Assembly (NCBI GenBank): GCA_946183925.1
Contig: CAMHDS010000001.1
Location: forward strand, 1 to 64,000
Origin: an uncultured Fibrobacter sp.
Lineage (GTDB): Bacteria > Fibrobacterota > Fibrobacteria > Fibrobacterales > Fibrobacteraceae
Length of the DNA: 64,000 bases
Direction of reading: 5' to 3'
In this document: positions 34,295 through 43,149 of the stretch, one piece after another
How positions within the stretch are numbered: position 1 is the first letter of the stretch
Layout: each line of letters opens with the position of its first letter
The notes under the pieces: generated by a model
The model's input: the letters and a program-made list of their open reading frames with translations, nothing else
What the model was told of the DNA's origin: nothing
The model's database searches: none
Translations under genes and position numbers: made by a program

Positions 34295-34937
34295 ACTAAA
34301 AACGCCCCTCACTTCTATCAAAATGTTTGCCGAGATGATGGCTCGGGGTCGCGTTATGAAGGTCGAAAAAGTTCAAGAGTACTCGAGGCTCATCAATAAA
34401 GAAGCATCCCGTCTTGAAAACTTAATTGGTGCAATCTTGAACTACACCCGCATGGAACATGGTACGGGAGCTTTCAAATGGGAGAAACTGGATTTTTCCG
34501 TATGTGTCAAGAAAGTTTTTGAAGCCGTAGAAGATATTGGTGTTGAAAAGGGGCTTTCTTTCAAAACCCATTTTGACCCCAAAGTGTATGTCATGGGAGA
34601 CTATACGGCTTTGTACAGCCTCGCCCAAAACTTGATAGAAAACGCCATCAAGTACACCAACGTCCCAGGCGACATCGAAATCAAAGTATACAACGAAGAC
34701 GATCGCGCCGTATTTTCAGTAATTGATACGGGCGTAGGCATCCCTTCTTCGGAACAAAAAAATATATTTAATGATTTTTACAGGGTTGGCGACGAGATGA
34801 CTCGTAGTACAAAAGGCTCAGGACTGGGACTTGCCATAGTGAAACGGGTGGCAGAAACACACAAGGCGACTATTTCCTTGGTAAGTAAACCCGGCAAGGG
34901 CTCCAACTTTACGGTAAGATTTAGAAAGGTGGATTAA
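34260..34937 (+). CDS. Histidine kinase catalytic module (second half of split kinase)
   Basis: 225 aa if started at ATG 34260, overlapping the first half by 35 nt. The HisKA motif FLSSVSHELKTPLTSIKM is just after the start. HATPase boxes are NLIENAIKYTN, DTGVGIPSSE and GSGLGLAIVKRV. These residues indicate an intact autokinase core. The coding frame is +1 relative to the sensor half; removing one base near 34245-34258 would fuse the two after the second TM. The cognate regulator starts 1 bp after the stop. Options are a true frameshift mutation or sequencing error, programmed +1 frameshifting, or two separate proteins. Confidence 0.8.
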   Translation: MKANFLSSVSHELKTPLTSIKMFAEMMARGRVMKVEKVQEYSRLINKEASRLENLIGAILNYTRMEHGTGAFKWEKLDFSVCVKKVFEAVEDIGVEKGLSFKTHFDPKVYVMGDYTALYSLAQNLIENAIKYTNVPGDIEIKVYNEDDRAVFSVIDTGVGIPSSEQKNIFNDFYRVGDEMTRSTKGSGLGLAIVKRVAETHKATISLVSKPGKGSNFTVRFRKVD

Positions 34938-34938
34938 T

Positions 34939-35646
34939 ATGCAACACAAAATCCTCATCGTAGAAGACGAAGAAATCATCCGGCTCGGTCTGCAAGACAA
35001 TTTCGAGCTAGAGAATTACATCGTAGAAACCGCTGCCGATGGCGAAGAAGCTATCGCCAAAGCGGATTCCTTTATGCCGCACCTGGTGATTCTCGACCTG
35101 ATGATTCCCAAGAAAAGCGGGTTCGAAGTTTGCCGAGTCATCCGCAAGAAACACCCCCAAACATTCATTATCATGCTAACCGCCAAGACCGAAGAAACCA
35201 GCAAGGTGGCCGGACTAGAAATGGGTGCCGATGACTACGTGACCAAACCGTTCTCTATTTTGGAACTATTGGCCCGAGTTAAAGCGTTCCTCCGTAGGGT
35301 TGATGCAGACGCCGCCCCCACACAGGTAGCAGCACCTTCCGATGTAGTAGATTTTGCTGACATTCACCTAGATTTCAAAAAATACGAAGCTACAAAGGGT
35401 GGTGTCCCCCTGGAAATGTCCGCCAGGGAATTCCAGATTCTCAAGTATTTCTGGCAGCATAAGGGCGAGGTTGTTTTGCGAGAAGACCTACTACAAGACA
35501 TCTGGGGCTACACCACCGACAACATGCCATCCACCAGAACTATTGACAACCATATCGTGAACCTCCGCAAAAAGCTAGAAGACGATCAAGCCAATCCAAA
35601 AATCATTCTTTCTATCAGAGGTGCAGGCTATAAGTTTGATGTGTGA
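34939..35646 (+). CDS. OmpR/PhoB-family response regulator
   Basis: 235 aa. The receiver domain has VEDEE at the start, phospho-acceptor Asp in LVILDLMIPKKSG, Thr in MLTAK and Lys in VTKPF. The C-terminal winged helix is of OmpR type (MSAREFQILKYFWQHKGEVVLREDLL, ...TRTIDNHIVNLRKKLE, IRGAGYKFDV). It follows the split kinase with a 1-bp gap and is almost certainly its partner. The DNA target is unknown. The downstream gap (35647-35705) holds a short heptamer-phased stretch. Confidence 0.95.
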   Translation: MQHKILIVEDEEIIRLGLQDNFELENYIVETAADGEEAIAKADSFMPHLVILDLMIPKKSGFEVCRVIRKKHPQTFIIMLTAKTEETSKVAGLEMGADDYVTKPFSILELLARVKAFLRRVDADAAPTQVAAPSDVVDFADIHLDFKKYEATKGGVPLEMSAREFQILKYFWQHKGEVVLREDLLQDIWGYTTDNMPSTRTIDNHIVNLRKKLEDDQANPKIILSIRGAGYKFDV

Positions 35647-35649
35647 TAA

Positions 35650-35680
35650 ATAGTGAGTTATGAGTAGCGAGTTCTAAAAT
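35650..35680 (+). repeat. Short heptamer-phased stretch A3
   Basis: GTGAGTT, ATGAGTA, GCGAGTT follow each other in 7-bp register just after the response-regulator stop. It is a weaker member of the array class seen at 16.6, 30.2 and 52.9 kb. Confidence 0.45.
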
Positions 35681-35705
35681 ATGGCTGGAAACTGACAACG
35701 GATAA

Positions 35706-38240
35706 ATGGGAAAAATGCTGAAACGCAAAACAAACATAAGGCTTTTCGGAATACACACAGCATTAATGCTTGTGTGGCTATGTGGTCTTATGTCATTTGC
35801 GAGCGCAGAAAAGATGGAGACTTCTATTCAAGAAGCCTTGTATCTATTCGAAATGAAAGGCGAATTTTCAAAAGCAATTGGCATTCTAGAAAAAGTTGTT
35901 AGCGAAGGAGACAATGAAGATCGGGAGCAGGCTAGTTTTTACCTTGGAAAAATTCAAGAACTTGCAGGAAACAGACAATCAGCACACCTTTACTACAAAC
36001 AGAGCCTTCAAAACAATAAATCCGCAAGCAAAGCCTACTGGCTTGCAGAAAGACTTGCCGCCACCGCAAGTGATCCAGAGACAATCCAAAAAAATACCAT
36101 ACGGTTAAAATCCCCCATACGAAAGGTTTTTGAAGGGAATCCTTCATATATCCTTTTGCAGAACGGGAATGTATACAAGATTCTTAAAGACTCTCTCATC
36201 AACGTACCTACCGGACTCGCAGGTTCTTCTGATATTTTGAAAGCGGATAATACGGGCATTTGGTATTCCACTCCAGAAAAAGATAAGATTTACTTCAAGC
36301 CTTTCAACAATATTCGAAAGCCCATGTCATTTTCCCTAAGAAACCCCAAAGATTTAGCGTTGGGCAATAGTAAAGACCTTATTCAGGGTGACTATGCAAT
36401 TATTCTTGTAAACAAAAAAGGTGATCTTGAACAAACAAACGACAAGTACAACGAATGTTTATTAGAAATGTTTTATGCACCTACGGGACATTTCATAATG
36501 AATTGCCCCGACAATGCACTCCATTTTCTTTCTGATGAGAATCTTTCCGAAACATTCTCAATTAGCCTGTTTGACGCCATTCAGCATGTTTCGTCTTTTG
36601 GAAACAACCTTTTATTCTATTCCGGAGGAAATCTATTCTGTTACAATCCTCAAAAAAATTTAGACCCTCTATGGCGAATTCCATTCAACAATGTGGAAAG
36701 CATCATCCCCTTTGGAAGCAATATTGCTGTTTTAGAAGCCTCTGGCCGTATTTCATTGATTAATTTACAATCAGGAAATTTAATCACTTCTACACGAAGT
36801 GATGCTGACAGGATTCATCAACTTGCTGTAGGAACTCTTGGTATATTCACTAGCGAAGGAGCGCTTATTGTATTAGACTCCTTACTTCACCCCCTTTGGA
36901 ATTTTAACTTTGCTAAGCCTCTTTCTATCTCGCCCCTGCACACCAACGGCAACATCTACTTGTGCTTTGATGGACAGAACCTTCAAGGAATTGCGCCACA
37001 TTATTACGGGAAAACGCCGCTTGCATCAACGATTCTTGCACAGCGAGCAGCTTTCTTAGCAGAAACGGCGCAATGGAACGAGTTAACCACAGTCCTTGAT
37101 ACACTACTCGCTTTAGAACCAGGCAACGCAGAAGCATGGCTTTTCAAAGCCTTAAAATTAGAAAGTACGCAAGGAAAGGAACAGGAGCGACAAATAGCCT
37201 GGTCCGAAGCCGTTAGACTTTCAATCAGCAATCCCCAAGTAACCCCCTTAATCCTAAGCCGCTATAGCAAAGCAATTGGAGCTAAATTTGTAAGTCTTTT
37301 GAATATATCTCCCAAAACCAAATACCCACAATTCTTTGGAAGCAAGAAAAATCTTTACACAGTTGATCCTGCAGCGAGTCGTCTCATTTGCATCAATGCA
37401 GAAACTGGCGAATTACGTTGGACTAGAGCATTGTCCAAATTGGACAACAGTCCAACCCTTAGTAGTGATGAAAAATCGCTTGTTCTTGCCTCGGGGTTCA
37501 ACCTTAACATATACGAGCTTAGCAAAGATGGTACAAAGACAACCATTCAACTTCCTGGAAAAGCGTTCAATATCTCTTTAGAAAATGAAGCCATTTACAT
37601 TTCCACTTGGAACGGATTCTTAATCAAACTTACAAGGCCCGATGGAAGGCTAGCTTGGTCAAGAAAAATATATGACCTACCATTCTTGTTTGCAAGGGAA
37701 AATTCTCAAATTATAACAGCAAGTCTTGAAGGGAACATTACTCACCTTTGGGAAGGCTCTGGGCAAATAAAGCATGAATCTGAGCAAGTTCAAGCCGGCA
37801 TTTCACAAATAACACGAATAGATTCTTTGATTGCCTTTGCTACAAATAATAATAGGTTGCTGATTTATGATTCTAGGCACCCTGACAAGGAACCGTTACA
37901 AATTTTGATGGAATCCCCCATTTCCTCGTTGCAAGCAGTTTCCTTACATGGGTCAAAAAATTTCTTAGTGGGACTAGCAAACCAGAACCTGCTACTATAC
38001 TCCATTTCTGGAACCCCCCTTTGGAGATTCCATGGAAAAAACTCCATTTTCTCTACGCCTTTTATTGATGAAGAAATCGCATGGTTAGACCAAGGAAATG
38101 AAGTCATTGCTATAGACCTCTCTAACGGAGAAATTACCAAACACTTCAGTACCCCTGGAGGCGCAGGGACCCCATTTGTCTTAAACAAGACCCTATTCAG
38201 CGCCTCGTCAAAGCGACTCCTATACGGTTTTTCGCTCTAA
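35706..38240 (+). CDS. Secreted TPR plus beta-propeller (PQQ-like) protein
   Basis: 844 aa. Signal peptide (LMLVWLCGLMSFASA), then TPR-like helices (about 40-115: ALYLFEMKGEFSKAIGILEKVV, ASFYLGKIQELAGNRQSAHLYYKQSL) and a long beta-strand region. The C-terminal part shows PQQ/WD-like propeller blades (LICINAETGELRWTRALSK, GTPLWRFHGKNSIFSTPF, VIAIDLSNGEITKHF). Such proteins usually act as scaffolds at the envelope. It follows the kinase/regulator pair on the same strand and shares its A+T-rich codon use, so it may be a target or partner of that system. Either ATG 35706 or 35715 could be the start. Confidence 0.75.
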   Translation: MGKMLKRKTNIRLFGIHTALMLVWLCGLMSFASAEKMETSIQEALYLFEMKGEFSKAIGILEKVVSEGDNEDREQASFYLGKIQELAGNRQSAHLYYKQSLQNNKSASKAYWLAERLAATASDPETIQKNTIRLKSPIRKVFEGNPSYILLQNGNVYKILKDSLINVPTGLAGSSDILKADNTGIWYSTPEKDKIYFKPFNNIRKPMSFSLRNPKDLALGNSKDLIQGDYAIILVNKKGDLEQTNDKYNECLLEMFYAPTGHFIMNCPDNALHFLSDENLSETFSISLFDAIQHVSSFGNNLLFYSGGNLFCYNPQKNLDPLWRIPFNNVESIIPFGSNIAVLEASGRISLINLQSGNLITSTRSDADRIHQLAVGTLGIFTSEGALIVLDSLLHPLWNFNFAKPLSISPLHTNGNIYLCFDGQNLQGIAPHYYGKTPLASTILAQRAAFLAETAQWNELTTVLDTLLALEPGNAEAWLFKALKLESTQGKEQERQIAWSEAVRLSISNPQVTPLILSRYSKAIGAKFVSLLNISPKTKYPQFFGSKKNLYTVDPAASRLICINAETGELRWTRALSKLDNSPTLSSDEKSLVLASGFNLNIYELSKDGTKTTIQLPGKAFNISLENEAIYISTWNGFLIKLTRPDGRLAWSRKIYDLPFLFARENSQIITASLEGNITHLWEGSGQIKHESEQVQAGISQITRIDSLIAFATNNNRLLIYDSRHPDKEPLQILMESPISSLQAVSLHGSKNFLVGLANQNLLLYSISGTPLWRFHGKNSIFSTPFIDEEIAWLDQGNEVIAIDLSNGEITKHFSTPGGAGTPFVLNKTLFSASSKRLLYGFSL

Positions 38241-38318
38241 TTATGCTGCATCCGCGATAAATACTCCAATTTAGACAGGTTTTGGGAGAAAAACAGTAGT
38301 TTTTTTTCAAAAAAACAA

Positions 38319-38325
38319 TTACATT
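38319..38325 (+). promoter_or_regulatory. -10-like TACATTT box upstream of the SBP gene
   Basis: TACATTT occurs 29 nt before ATG 38355 in AT-rich DNA. It is the same heptamer found just before several leaderless starts, but here there is room for a leader of about 20 nt containing AAGG. Confidence 0.4.
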
Positions 38326-38354
38326 TTTTCTGTGTACTAAGGTTTTTTAGAAGG

Positions 38355-40124
38355 ATGAAGCCCTTGACTCGTTTTAGCTTTTTTAACATCATTCTCTTCA
38401 CCGGCGTCCTGCTCGTTTACTCCGGTTGCAAGACCGAAGACAATGCCGAAGTTGCCCAAGATCAGCAGGAATACCCTAGAAGCGAGACACTTTACATTGG
38501 CGGCTTTGACTGGGCGCCTCCGTCAACGTTCAACCCGCTGGACTACGACCCCAACTTCCCCATCGACGGGAATGTGCGGCTTATGTATGAGACCCTGGTC
38601 ACTTACAACCAGCTGGATGGAGTGTTGGAACCGATGCTGGCAGATAGCTTTACGCAAACCGACGATGCCATTGTGGTACATCTGGACGAAAATGCCAAGT
38701 GGAACAACGGCCAACCGGTTACCGTGGACGACGTCCTATACTCGTTCTTTATCGACTCAATCCTGCCTACACCCCGTCATGGCAACTGGAATTACATCGA
38801 ACGCATCACTGCTGACAAGTCCAACAATATCACATTTTCCTTCGTGAAAAACAACCGCAATCCGCTAATTCTCTCTAACGCCATTGCTGAAACATCAATT
38901 TTGCCAAAGTCGGTGTTTCAACCGATTATTGAAGGGGCTAAGAACGGTAATTCTTACGATTTTTCAAAGGTAACCGAATTTAAGAACGATTTTAAGCCCG
39001 TTGTCTCCGGTCCCTATGACTTAAAAACCTTCTCTCCAGACAAAATTGTCTTGGAAAGGAACGATAGCTATTGGGGTAATATCAAACACAACGGTAAAAA
39101 ACCTGCTCCCAGGTTCATCATCCACTCCCTATACAACGGAAACAATCATTTCAACAGCGCCATGGTCAAGGGCAACCTGGACGTATCCTCTATTTTCCTG
39201 CCACGTATTTGGGACAAGGCCAAGGACAGCATTCGCGCCTGGAGCAGGAACGAACCCTACCATCAACCAGGATCCATTACCACGTTATTGATAGCTCATC
39301 ATCAAAAGCCCTTTAGTGATGTTGCTTTCCGCAGAGCCCTTGCCCACAGCATCAACTTTGAAAAAGTCAAAACCCGCGCTATATCAAACTATACACCGGC
39401 CATGCAGTCTGGTTTTATCCTGCCCTTTGGCACGGAAAGCAAATTTTTCAACAAGGATGATGCCGAAAAATATGGCTACGAATTCGACCTGGACAAAGCC
39501 CGCAACATCTTGAAAGAGGCCGGCTACTCCTGGAATTCCGAAGGTGCTCTCTTAGACCCCGATGGCACCCCCGTCCGGCCCATCAAGTTGGAATGCCCTC
39601 AAGGTTGGACCGACTGGGAAGATGCCATCAAAGTCATCGCCGGAACGTTCCAGGAAATCGGCATTCCTGCCGAAGAATACTTTGTTGATTACGGTGTCTG
39701 GGATAAGGATCTGCGCCATGGATCTTTTGATCTCGCCATGAAAACCCAAACTGCAGAGCTATCCGCAGCAACTCCCTGGACCAGATTCTCCCAAATTATG
39801 GGTCCCATCGGGCTCAAACCTCTAGGCGAGGATGCCTTCTCCAACCAAGGTCGCTTCAGCAATGACGCTGCAAACAAGCTATTGGATAAAATCCCCACCA
39901 TTCGCGATGAAGCCGAGTTGGCACTTGCCTATCGTGAGCTGAACAAGATATTCATGGAGACTATACCGGTACTTCCGGTCATGTACAGGCCTACCCAGTA
40001 CTACCAGTTCTCCACCAAGCACTGGACCAATTTCCCAACAGAAGAGAATCCTTACGCACCGCCACAGCACTTGATTGTTGCCGCCGGAGTGAAGGCGCTT
40101 TGGGAAATTCAAGCCGTAAAATGA
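38355..40124 (+). CDS. Peptide-type ABC transporter substrate-binding lipoprotein
   Basis: 589 aa. Lipoprotein signal (FFNIILFTGVLLVYSGC). The family SBP_bac_5 (OppA/DppA type) is indicated by STFNPLDYDP, MYETLVTYNQLDGVLEPMLADSF, HLDENAKWNNGQPVTVDDVLYSF and FRRALAHSINFEKV. It would bind oligopeptides or similar ligands in the periplasm and pass them to an ABC permease. No permease or ATPase gene is adjacent, so it is an orphan binding protein. A TTG three codons in, with AAGGATG before it, is an alternative start; ATG 38355 is kept. Confidence 0.9.
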   Translation: MKPLTRFSFFNIILFTGVLLVYSGCKTEDNAEVAQDQQEYPRSETLYIGGFDWAPPSTFNPLDYDPNFPIDGNVRLMYETLVTYNQLDGVLEPMLADSFTQTDDAIVVHLDENAKWNNGQPVTVDDVLYSFFIDSILPTPRHGNWNYIERITADKSNNITFSFVKNNRNPLILSNAIAETSILPKSVFQPIIEGAKNGNSYDFSKVTEFKNDFKPVVSGPYDLKTFSPDKIVLERNDSYWGNIKHNGKKPAPRFIIHSLYNGNNHFNSAMVKGNLDVSSIFLPRIWDKAKDSIRAWSRNEPYHQPGSITTLLIAHHQKPFSDVAFRRALAHSINFEKVKTRAISNYTPAMQSGFILPFGTESKFFNKDDAEKYGYEFDLDKARNILKEAGYSWNSEGALLDPDGTPVRPIKLECPQGWTDWEDAIKVIAGTFQEIGIPAEEYFVDYGVWDKDLRHGSFDLAMKTQTAELSAATPWTRFSQIMGPIGLKPLGEDAFSNQGRFSNDAANKLLDKIPTIRDEAELALAYRELNKIFMETIPVLPVMYRPTQYYQFSTKHWTNFPTEENPYAPPQHLIVAAGVKALWEIQAVK

Positions 40125-40155
40125 TTTCGGATTTCGGATTTCAGAATTAGGATCT
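40124..40155 (+). repeat. Degenerate heptamer array A4
   Basis: Begins at the SBP stop codon and divides into GATTTCG, GATTTCG, GATTTCA, GAATTAG units of exactly 7 bp. Same phase rule as the TAGG arrays but a different heptamer flavour. Confidence 0.7.
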
Positions 40156-40204
40156 GTCCCGAATTAAATTTTTAGATTTGTGTTGTAAAAACAAGGAGTT
40201 GATC

Positions 40205-41008
40205 GTGGGAAAATCTCGTTTTATTTTGCCGAATGCGTTTACCAGCATGAACTTTTTGTTGGGCGTTTTCGCCATCTGTTGGGTTACAGGAGCCTTTGAT
40301 TCTTTCACCTCTACAGACACGCTCCGAATGGGGGCTTATTTCGTGATGCTCAGTATGCTTCTCGATAAACTGGACGGTTTCGCCGCACGCCTTGTGAACG
40401 CCAGCTCCGAATTCGGAGCCCAGTTCGATAGCCTTGCCGACTTGATTGCCTTCGGACTTGCTCCAGCTTTCTGCGTGTTTTTCACCTATAAGATTTGCGC
40501 CCCCCAATTCTTTGAACAGAACGCCGCCCTACTGGTGGTGACATTCTCTATCTACGTTCTCTGTGCTGCCATGCGCCTGGCCAAGTACAACGCTTGCGAT
40601 TCCGACACTTATCACCATCACTTTTCTGGGCTCCCCTCCACCTTTGCTGGCGCCATCAACGCCACCCTGGTCGTATTCCTGAAATCCAAGGGGATCTTTG
40701 CCGACCCTAACTCCGCACTGGTGTTTATCCCGGTCATCGTGATGCTTGCCACAGGCATCTTGATGGTGAGTCCCCTGTTCTTGCCCAAGCTTCAGCCCCG
40801 CAAGAACAAGGCATTCAACATTTTCCAAGGCGTACTGATTGTCCTCACCTACATCGCCGGATTCATGTTCATTTCTGAGAAGGTTCCCTACGTGTTGGAA
40901 TACCTGCTTATTCTCGGCGGCTGCTACCTAGTTATCGGTTTTAGCGTTGGTCTTATCAACCGCAGCAAGATTATTGAAGAGGCCAAGGCTTCGAAGAGCA
41001 GTGACTAG
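40205..41008 (+). CDS. pssA: CDP-diacylglycerol-serine O-phosphatidyltransferase
   Basis: 267 aa from GTG 40205, which has AAGGAG 8 nt upstream; the upstream part of the ORF-track frame lacks a ribosome site. The CDP-alcohol phosphotransferase signature D-G-x2-A-R-x8-G-x3-D-x3-D is intact in DGFAARLVNASSEFGAQFDSLAD. About eight hydrophobic helices are visible. It makes phosphatidylserine from CDP-DAG and L-serine in the inner membrane, the precursor of phosphatidylethanolamine. No psd gene is in the window. A phosphatidylglycerophosphate synthase is less likely because of the N-terminal LPNAFTSMNFLLG motif, typical of type II PssA. Confidence 0.88.
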   Translation: MGKSRFILPNAFTSMNFLLGVFAICWVTGAFDSFTSTDTLRMGAYFVMLSMLLDKLDGFAARLVNASSEFGAQFDSLADLIAFGLAPAFCVFFTYKICAPQFFEQNAALLVVTFSIYVLCAAMRLAKYNACDSDTYHHHFSGLPSTFAGAINATLVVFLKSKGIFADPNSALVFIPVIVMLATGILMVSPLFLPKLQPRKNKAFNIFQGVLIVLTYIAGFMFISEKVPYVLEYLLILGGCYLVIGFSVGLINRSKIIEEAKASKSSD

Positions 41009-41028
41009 GAATCAGATTTTCTGATGTC

Positions 41029-41058
41029 ACCCCGGCTTACCTGCCGGGGTATTTTTTT
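41029..41058 (+). terminator. Intrinsic terminator of pssA overlapping the mpaA-like 3' end
   Basis: ACCCCGGC-ttacct-GCCGGGGT is an 8-bp stem followed by ATTTTTTT. The stop codon of the convergent minus-strand gene (41037-41039) lies in the hairpin loop. Confidence 0.85.
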
Positions 41059-41720
41059 AGGAATTCTACAAAGTTTAAACCGTAGCGTTCGTACAAAAGT
41101 TCGGGAGCAAGACGCGGAAGTTCCATGGTCACACATTCCGGATTACATTCTTTACACCAGGTACCAAAACTACCAGGCGTGCTGTACCCGATATCTTTTA
41201 CATAGGGAACATTGAACACCGCCTGAAGATTCTTCACAAGAGTCGTTTCTTCGGGAGCGTCAATGCATCCGATGGGACTGTGGAGAGACAATACCGCCTG
41301 TGGCGCCAGTGTCTCCACCAGCTGGATTAAGGCCTTGGTTTCCGGTTCACTGGCGGGAGCCTTTCCTGTGGAAAGTTCCATATCCCGTTCCGCCTCCAAG
41401 ATGGAGCGGGAACACACCGGAGCCGCACTCCAGTTTTTTGTGGGAAAGTTTCGGTTCAGGTCTACACCGTTGGCGTTTCCGCGGGTTCCAAGAGCTACAC
41501 CATCAGGATTAGCACATAGCACAAAAGCTATGGACTCAAGATTTTCGTCAAAGGCGCGCAGGGCACGACTCAACAAGAAAGTCGTCTCCGGTTCTTCACC
41601 ATGAATTCCTGCCATTACAAGTAAACGGCATGCGCCTTTGCAGGGAAAATACAAGAGAGGGGCCCCCAGCACGCTGGTGCCGTATGGCTTGTATTTCAAT
41701 TTGATGGAACCGGAAAGCAT
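41037..41720 (-). CDS. M14-family murein peptide amidase (MpaA-like)
   Basis: 227 aa. Zinc carboxypeptidase motifs: HxxE in AGIHGEEPET, NPDGVALGTRGNANGVDLNRNFP (substrate Arg/Asn region), LSLHSP with the third zinc ligand His, and VTMELP with the catalytic Glu. The GTRGNANGVDLNRNFP string is typical of MpaA, which cleaves the gamma-D-Glu-diaminopimelate bond in murein tripeptides during recycling. There is no signal peptide, consistent with a cytoplasmic recycling enzyme. The sequence directly upstream of the ATG is the C-rich face of a heptamer array, and no Shine-Dalgarno is seen. Confidence 0.88.
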   Translation of the reverse strand: MLSGSIKLKYKPYGTSVLGAPLLYFPCKGACRLLVMAGIHGEEPETTFLLSRALRAFDENLESIAFVLCANPDGVALGTRGNANGVDLNRNFPTKNWSAAPVCSRSILEAERDMELSTGKAPASEPETKALIQLVETLAPQAVLSLHSPIGCIDAPEETTLVKNLQAVFNVPYVKDIGYSTPGSFGTWCKECNPECVTMELPRLAPELLYERYGLNFVEFLKKYPGR

Positions 41721-41721
41721 A

Positions 41722-41784
41722 ATGAGGTGTGGGGTGTGAGGTGTGAGATTAATTCGGAATTAGGAATTCGGATTTCGGAATTAG
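41722..41784 (+). repeat. Degenerate heptamer array A5, two flavours
   Basis: First block: GAGGTGT, GGGGTGT, GAGGTGT, GAGATTA. Second block: ATTCGGA, ATTAGGA, ATTCGGA, TTTCGGA, ATTAG. All are in 7-bp steps. The array abuts the ATG of the mpaA-like gene (minus strand), so in that gene's sense it is C-rich and upstream. Confidence 0.75.
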
Positions 41785-41832
41785 TTTTTTATTCTAAAGA
41801 ACAATTCCTAATTCATAACTCCGAATTCTGAA

Positions 41833-42504
41833 CTAGATAAAGTACGGATAGATGTATTCCTCCGCCAGTTGAGGGAGACGGGCAAGGACCACCCGCTTGC
41901 AAGCCATGTCCGAACCTTCGTAAATCTTGCGGAGCGTGTCCAGCGAAAAACGCTCCAGACGCTTGCGGGAGGTAGGCAGGTGGGCGATGTGCCAGCCTTC
42001 GGGCCGAATTTTTCCGCGACCTGGGACGAACACCCGGTCAAAACCGAAAGCTCCGTCGGTGGCAAAGCGTTCATCCAAAAACTTGTGGAAGGCGGCAAAC
42101 ATCCCGGAGCACTCCTCCGGCGTAAGCTGGACTTCGTAACCTTCGGGACAGGCACGACCATCAACCACGTCCAGGTCTGTCCCAAGATGATGGCGGCTCG
42201 CTCCCGGAAGGGCCGACCAGGTGAGAATGGCATACATCAGTTCTTCTTCGTCTTGAGGACGTTCCATAGGAACACCTTCTGCCGAAAGCAGGGGCAGTTC
42301 CCCACGGGCCTTGCGGTTCCAGATGGAAAGCTGCCGTTCAAAAGGGCGGTAAGCCGATTCTATCTGGAGTTCAAATCCTTCCGCCGCAGCCACATTTTTT
42401 AATTTGTTCAAAAAAGGTAGGATTTCGGCATCCACAAAATATCCCGGAGCCGCCTCTACAAGGTTCGGCGTTCCAAGTCCGTAGGGCAACAAATCTTCGG
42501 TCAT
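41833..42504 (-). CDS. VanY/DacB-type D-alanyl-D-alanine carboxypeptidase
   Basis: 223 aa from ATG 42504, which overlaps the TAA of ruvC by 1 nt (TAATG); the 13 residues added by the ORF track belong to the end of ruvC. Zinc-site motifs of the M15B family are present: SRHHLGTDLDV (SxHxxGxxxD) and EGWHIAHLP (ExxH). The helper motif SAYRPFERQL is also conserved. M15B enzymes trim the terminal D-Ala from murein peptides. No signal peptide is evident, which is unusual for a periplasmic carboxypeptidase; it might act on recycled peptides like the neighbouring M14 enzyme. Confidence 0.88.
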   Translation of the reverse strand: MTEDLLPYGLGTPNLVEAAPGYFVDAEILPFLNKLKNVAAAEGFELQIESAYRPFERQLSIWNRKARGELPLLSAEGVPMERPQDEEELMYAILTWSALPGASRHHLGTDLDVVDGRACPEGYEVQLTPEECSGMFAAFHKFLDERFATDGAFGFDRVFVPGRGKIRPEGWHIAHLPTSRKRLERFSLDTLRKIYEGSDMACKRVVLARLPQLAEEYIYPYFI

Positions 42505-43070
42505 TAAATTTCCACTCCCATCTTCTTGATCAGGTCTTTCCACTGCTGGACAGAGGCCTTTTTCTTGCGGACCGTAGGCCGTTTTTTCAGAGCCGCAGTC
42601 AAGGGCGGCGGATTTCCGTGGGTCCAGGCGATAGCCAGGGCGTCCGAAGCGTCCAGCGGAAGGTCCGAGCCCTCTATGCCAAGCTGTGCAAAGACCATGT
42701 GGGCCACCTGTTCCTTGGAGGCGGCACCATCGCCAGTAACGGACTGCTTGACCACCTTGGGCGGGTACTCGTCAAAGGACATGCCCCGCTTGCGGCAGGC
42801 CACAAGGACAGCCCCGCGAATATGCCCGAGCACCAGGGCACTCTTGGCATTCTTCGCAAAGAACACTCCTTCCATGGCCAAGGCATCTGGGCGATACTGG
42901 TCCAGCAGGGATTCCAGCTTGGTGATAATCTGTAATAGACGGTCCTCCAACGACTTAGACGACGGCGAATGAAGAGTACCGTATTCCAGCACCGAAAACC
43001 CCTTCGGATTCTTTTCCAGAAAGGCGTATCCTGTCGTAATAGAGCCCGGGTCAATGCCGAGAATAACCAT
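42504..43070 (-). CDS. ruvC: Holliday junction resolvase RuvC
   Basis: 188 aa from ATG 43070, which puts ILGIDPGS at the N-terminus as in all RuvC; the ORF-track extension is spurious. The acidic catalytic residues are visible: D in GIDPGS, E in AMEGVFFAKN, and the pair in DASDALAIAW. VTGDGAASKEQV is the conserved DNA-binding segment. RuvC nicks four-way junctions with RuvAB in recombinational repair; ruvA and ruvB are not in the window. A Lys/Arg-rich C-terminal tail (KKRPTVRKKK) is present. It lacks a Shine-Dalgarno, with TACTTTT lying 5 nt before the ATG. Confidence 0.95.
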   Translation of the reverse strand: MVILGIDPGSITTGYAFLEKNPKGFSVLEYGTLHSPSSKSLEDRLLQIITKLESLLDQYRPDALAMEGVFFAKNAKSALVLGHIRGAVLVACRKRGMSFDEYPPKVVKQSVTGDGAASKEQVAHMVFAQLGIEGSDLPLDASDALAIAWTHGNPPPLTAALKKRPTVRKKKASVQQWKDLIKKMGVEI

Positions 43071-43149
43071 AGCCAAAAAGTAGATAAAATGACCTAAAAA
43101 GTGTTCCATTCCGTGTATTTTTTATTAGATTCCTATATGGAGGCTCCCT

